Shown: positions 5,534-5,914 of the stretch, piece by piece | How the letters are laid out: each line of letters begins with the position of its first letter | Numbering within the stretch: the first letter of the stretch is position 1 | Assembly: GCA_013041945.1 (NCBI GenBank) | Contig: JABDRC010000190.1 | Span: 1-5,914, forward strand | Source: Halobacteria archaeon | GTDB lineage: Bacteria > Pseudomonadota > Gammaproteobacteria > UBA9214 | Length of the DNA stretch: 5,914 bases | Reading direction: 5' to 3' | Program-made: the position numbers and the translations under genes | The notes under the pieces: model-generated | What the model saw: the letters and a program-made list of their open reading frames with translations, nothing else | Databases searched by the model: none | Told to the model about the DNA's origin: nothing

Positions 5534-5914
5534 TTATCCACCCGTTTCCATGCCGGTCTCGTTAGTGGCCTCCGCCGGCGAACGCCGCAAGGGCGTCATC
5601 GACGCCAGTTGCTTCAGCACCGCGCGCGTTTTCAGGGGACGTGCACCCAGGTAAAGCGACAGTGCAGCGCGCGTCAGCCGGCGGGCCTCGCGGCATGCCC
5701 GGCGACCGTCAAGGCACTCGTCCGCCAGGGCCAGCAGGCTGGCGCCCTGCAGGTAGATGCCCTCACCGCCGGGCTGCCTGCAGCGCACGGGGCCCTGTTC
5801 GAGACGGTATTCGTATACGGCGGACGCATCGACGGCCGCGCCGGAATCGAACTCGCGGTCCAGCAGCAGGCCATAGCCCAGTTCCTGCAGCAGGTGCTTC
5901 TCGAAATAGCGCAG
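5534..5914 (-). CDS. recO: DNA repair protein RecO, C-terminal part
   Basis: RecO works with RecR (and RecF) to load RecA on SSB-coated single-stranded DNA and anneals complementary strands. Only the last 126 residues are in view; the gene continues past the right edge, so the start is not seen. Visible matches to the E. coli C-terminal domain are LRYFEKHLLQELGYG at the edge, AVYEYRLEQGPV, and the highly conserved end ARRLTRAALSLYLGARPLKTRAVLKQL. The zinc-finger cysteines found in some RecO proteins are not apparent in this part, as in enteric RecO. The tail after KQL is about 22 residues, Thr/Glu/Gly-rich and poorly conserved. recO directly precedes pdxJ, the standard order in gammaproteobacteria (era-recO-pdxJ), and shares the TAAATG junction, which suggests coupled translation. 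Confidence 0.95.
   Translation of the reverse strand: MRYFEKHLLQELGYGLLLDREFDSGAAVDASAVYEYRLEQGPVRCRQPGGEGIYLQGASLLALADECLDGRRACREARRLTRAALSLYLGARPLKTRAVLKQLASMTPLRRSPAEATNETGMETGG

Noticed and set aside
5534..5542. Second DnaA-box-like site TTATCCACC at the recO/pdxJ junction
   Set aside because: One mismatch, wholly within coding sequence and the pdxJ ribosome-site region; most simply explained by codons.

Overview
The window looks like ordinary chromosome of a GC-rich gammaproteobacterium. The order recO-pdxJ, the PdxJ and CysM sequences (both close to the enteric proteins), a YdbH-family protein and a DUF1318 (YdbL-type) lipoprotein all fit this. A free-living lineage such as the Chromatiales/Ectothiorhodospira group is a plausible guess, but no marker here fixes the genus. 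I see no mobile element, tRNA, rRNA, CRISPR array or clear intrinsic terminator.

Layout. Positions 1-3645 hold a minus-strand run read from right to left: cysM (cysteine synthase B), then a ydbH-like gene (AsmA-like inner-to-outer-membrane lipid transport family), then a DUF1318 lipoprotein gene cut by the left window edge. cysM and ydbH abut with no spare base. Positions 3646-3828 form a divergent intergenic region with a candidate cysM promoter, a perfect DnaA-box 9-mer, a 10-bp palindrome and a 7-bp inverted repeat. Positions 3829-4817 hold two plus-strand genes: a small membrane-anchored protein, possibly of NTF2-like fold, and a stand-alone histidine phosphotransfer (HPt) protein resembling the C-terminal domain of BarA/GacS kinases. 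Positions 4802-5914 hold the minus-strand pair recO (3' part only) and pdxJ, again abutting exactly. The HPt gene and pdxJ converge and overlap by 16 bp.

How the genes fit together. recO-pdxJ is a classic conserved pair (DNA repair and vitamin B6 synthesis). CysM is a PLP enzyme, so PdxJ makes the precursor of its cofactor, though the two lie in different transcription units. YdbH and the DUF1318 lipoprotein probably belong to one envelope lipid-transport module. In E. coli this module is ydbH-ynbE-ydbL. Here no separate ynbE is seen between the two genes, and the YdbL-like protein itself has a lipobox head. That rearrangement is the most interesting point in the window. The orphan HPt gene close to cysM is the second, because barA/gacS-type kinases occur near cysM in related genomes.
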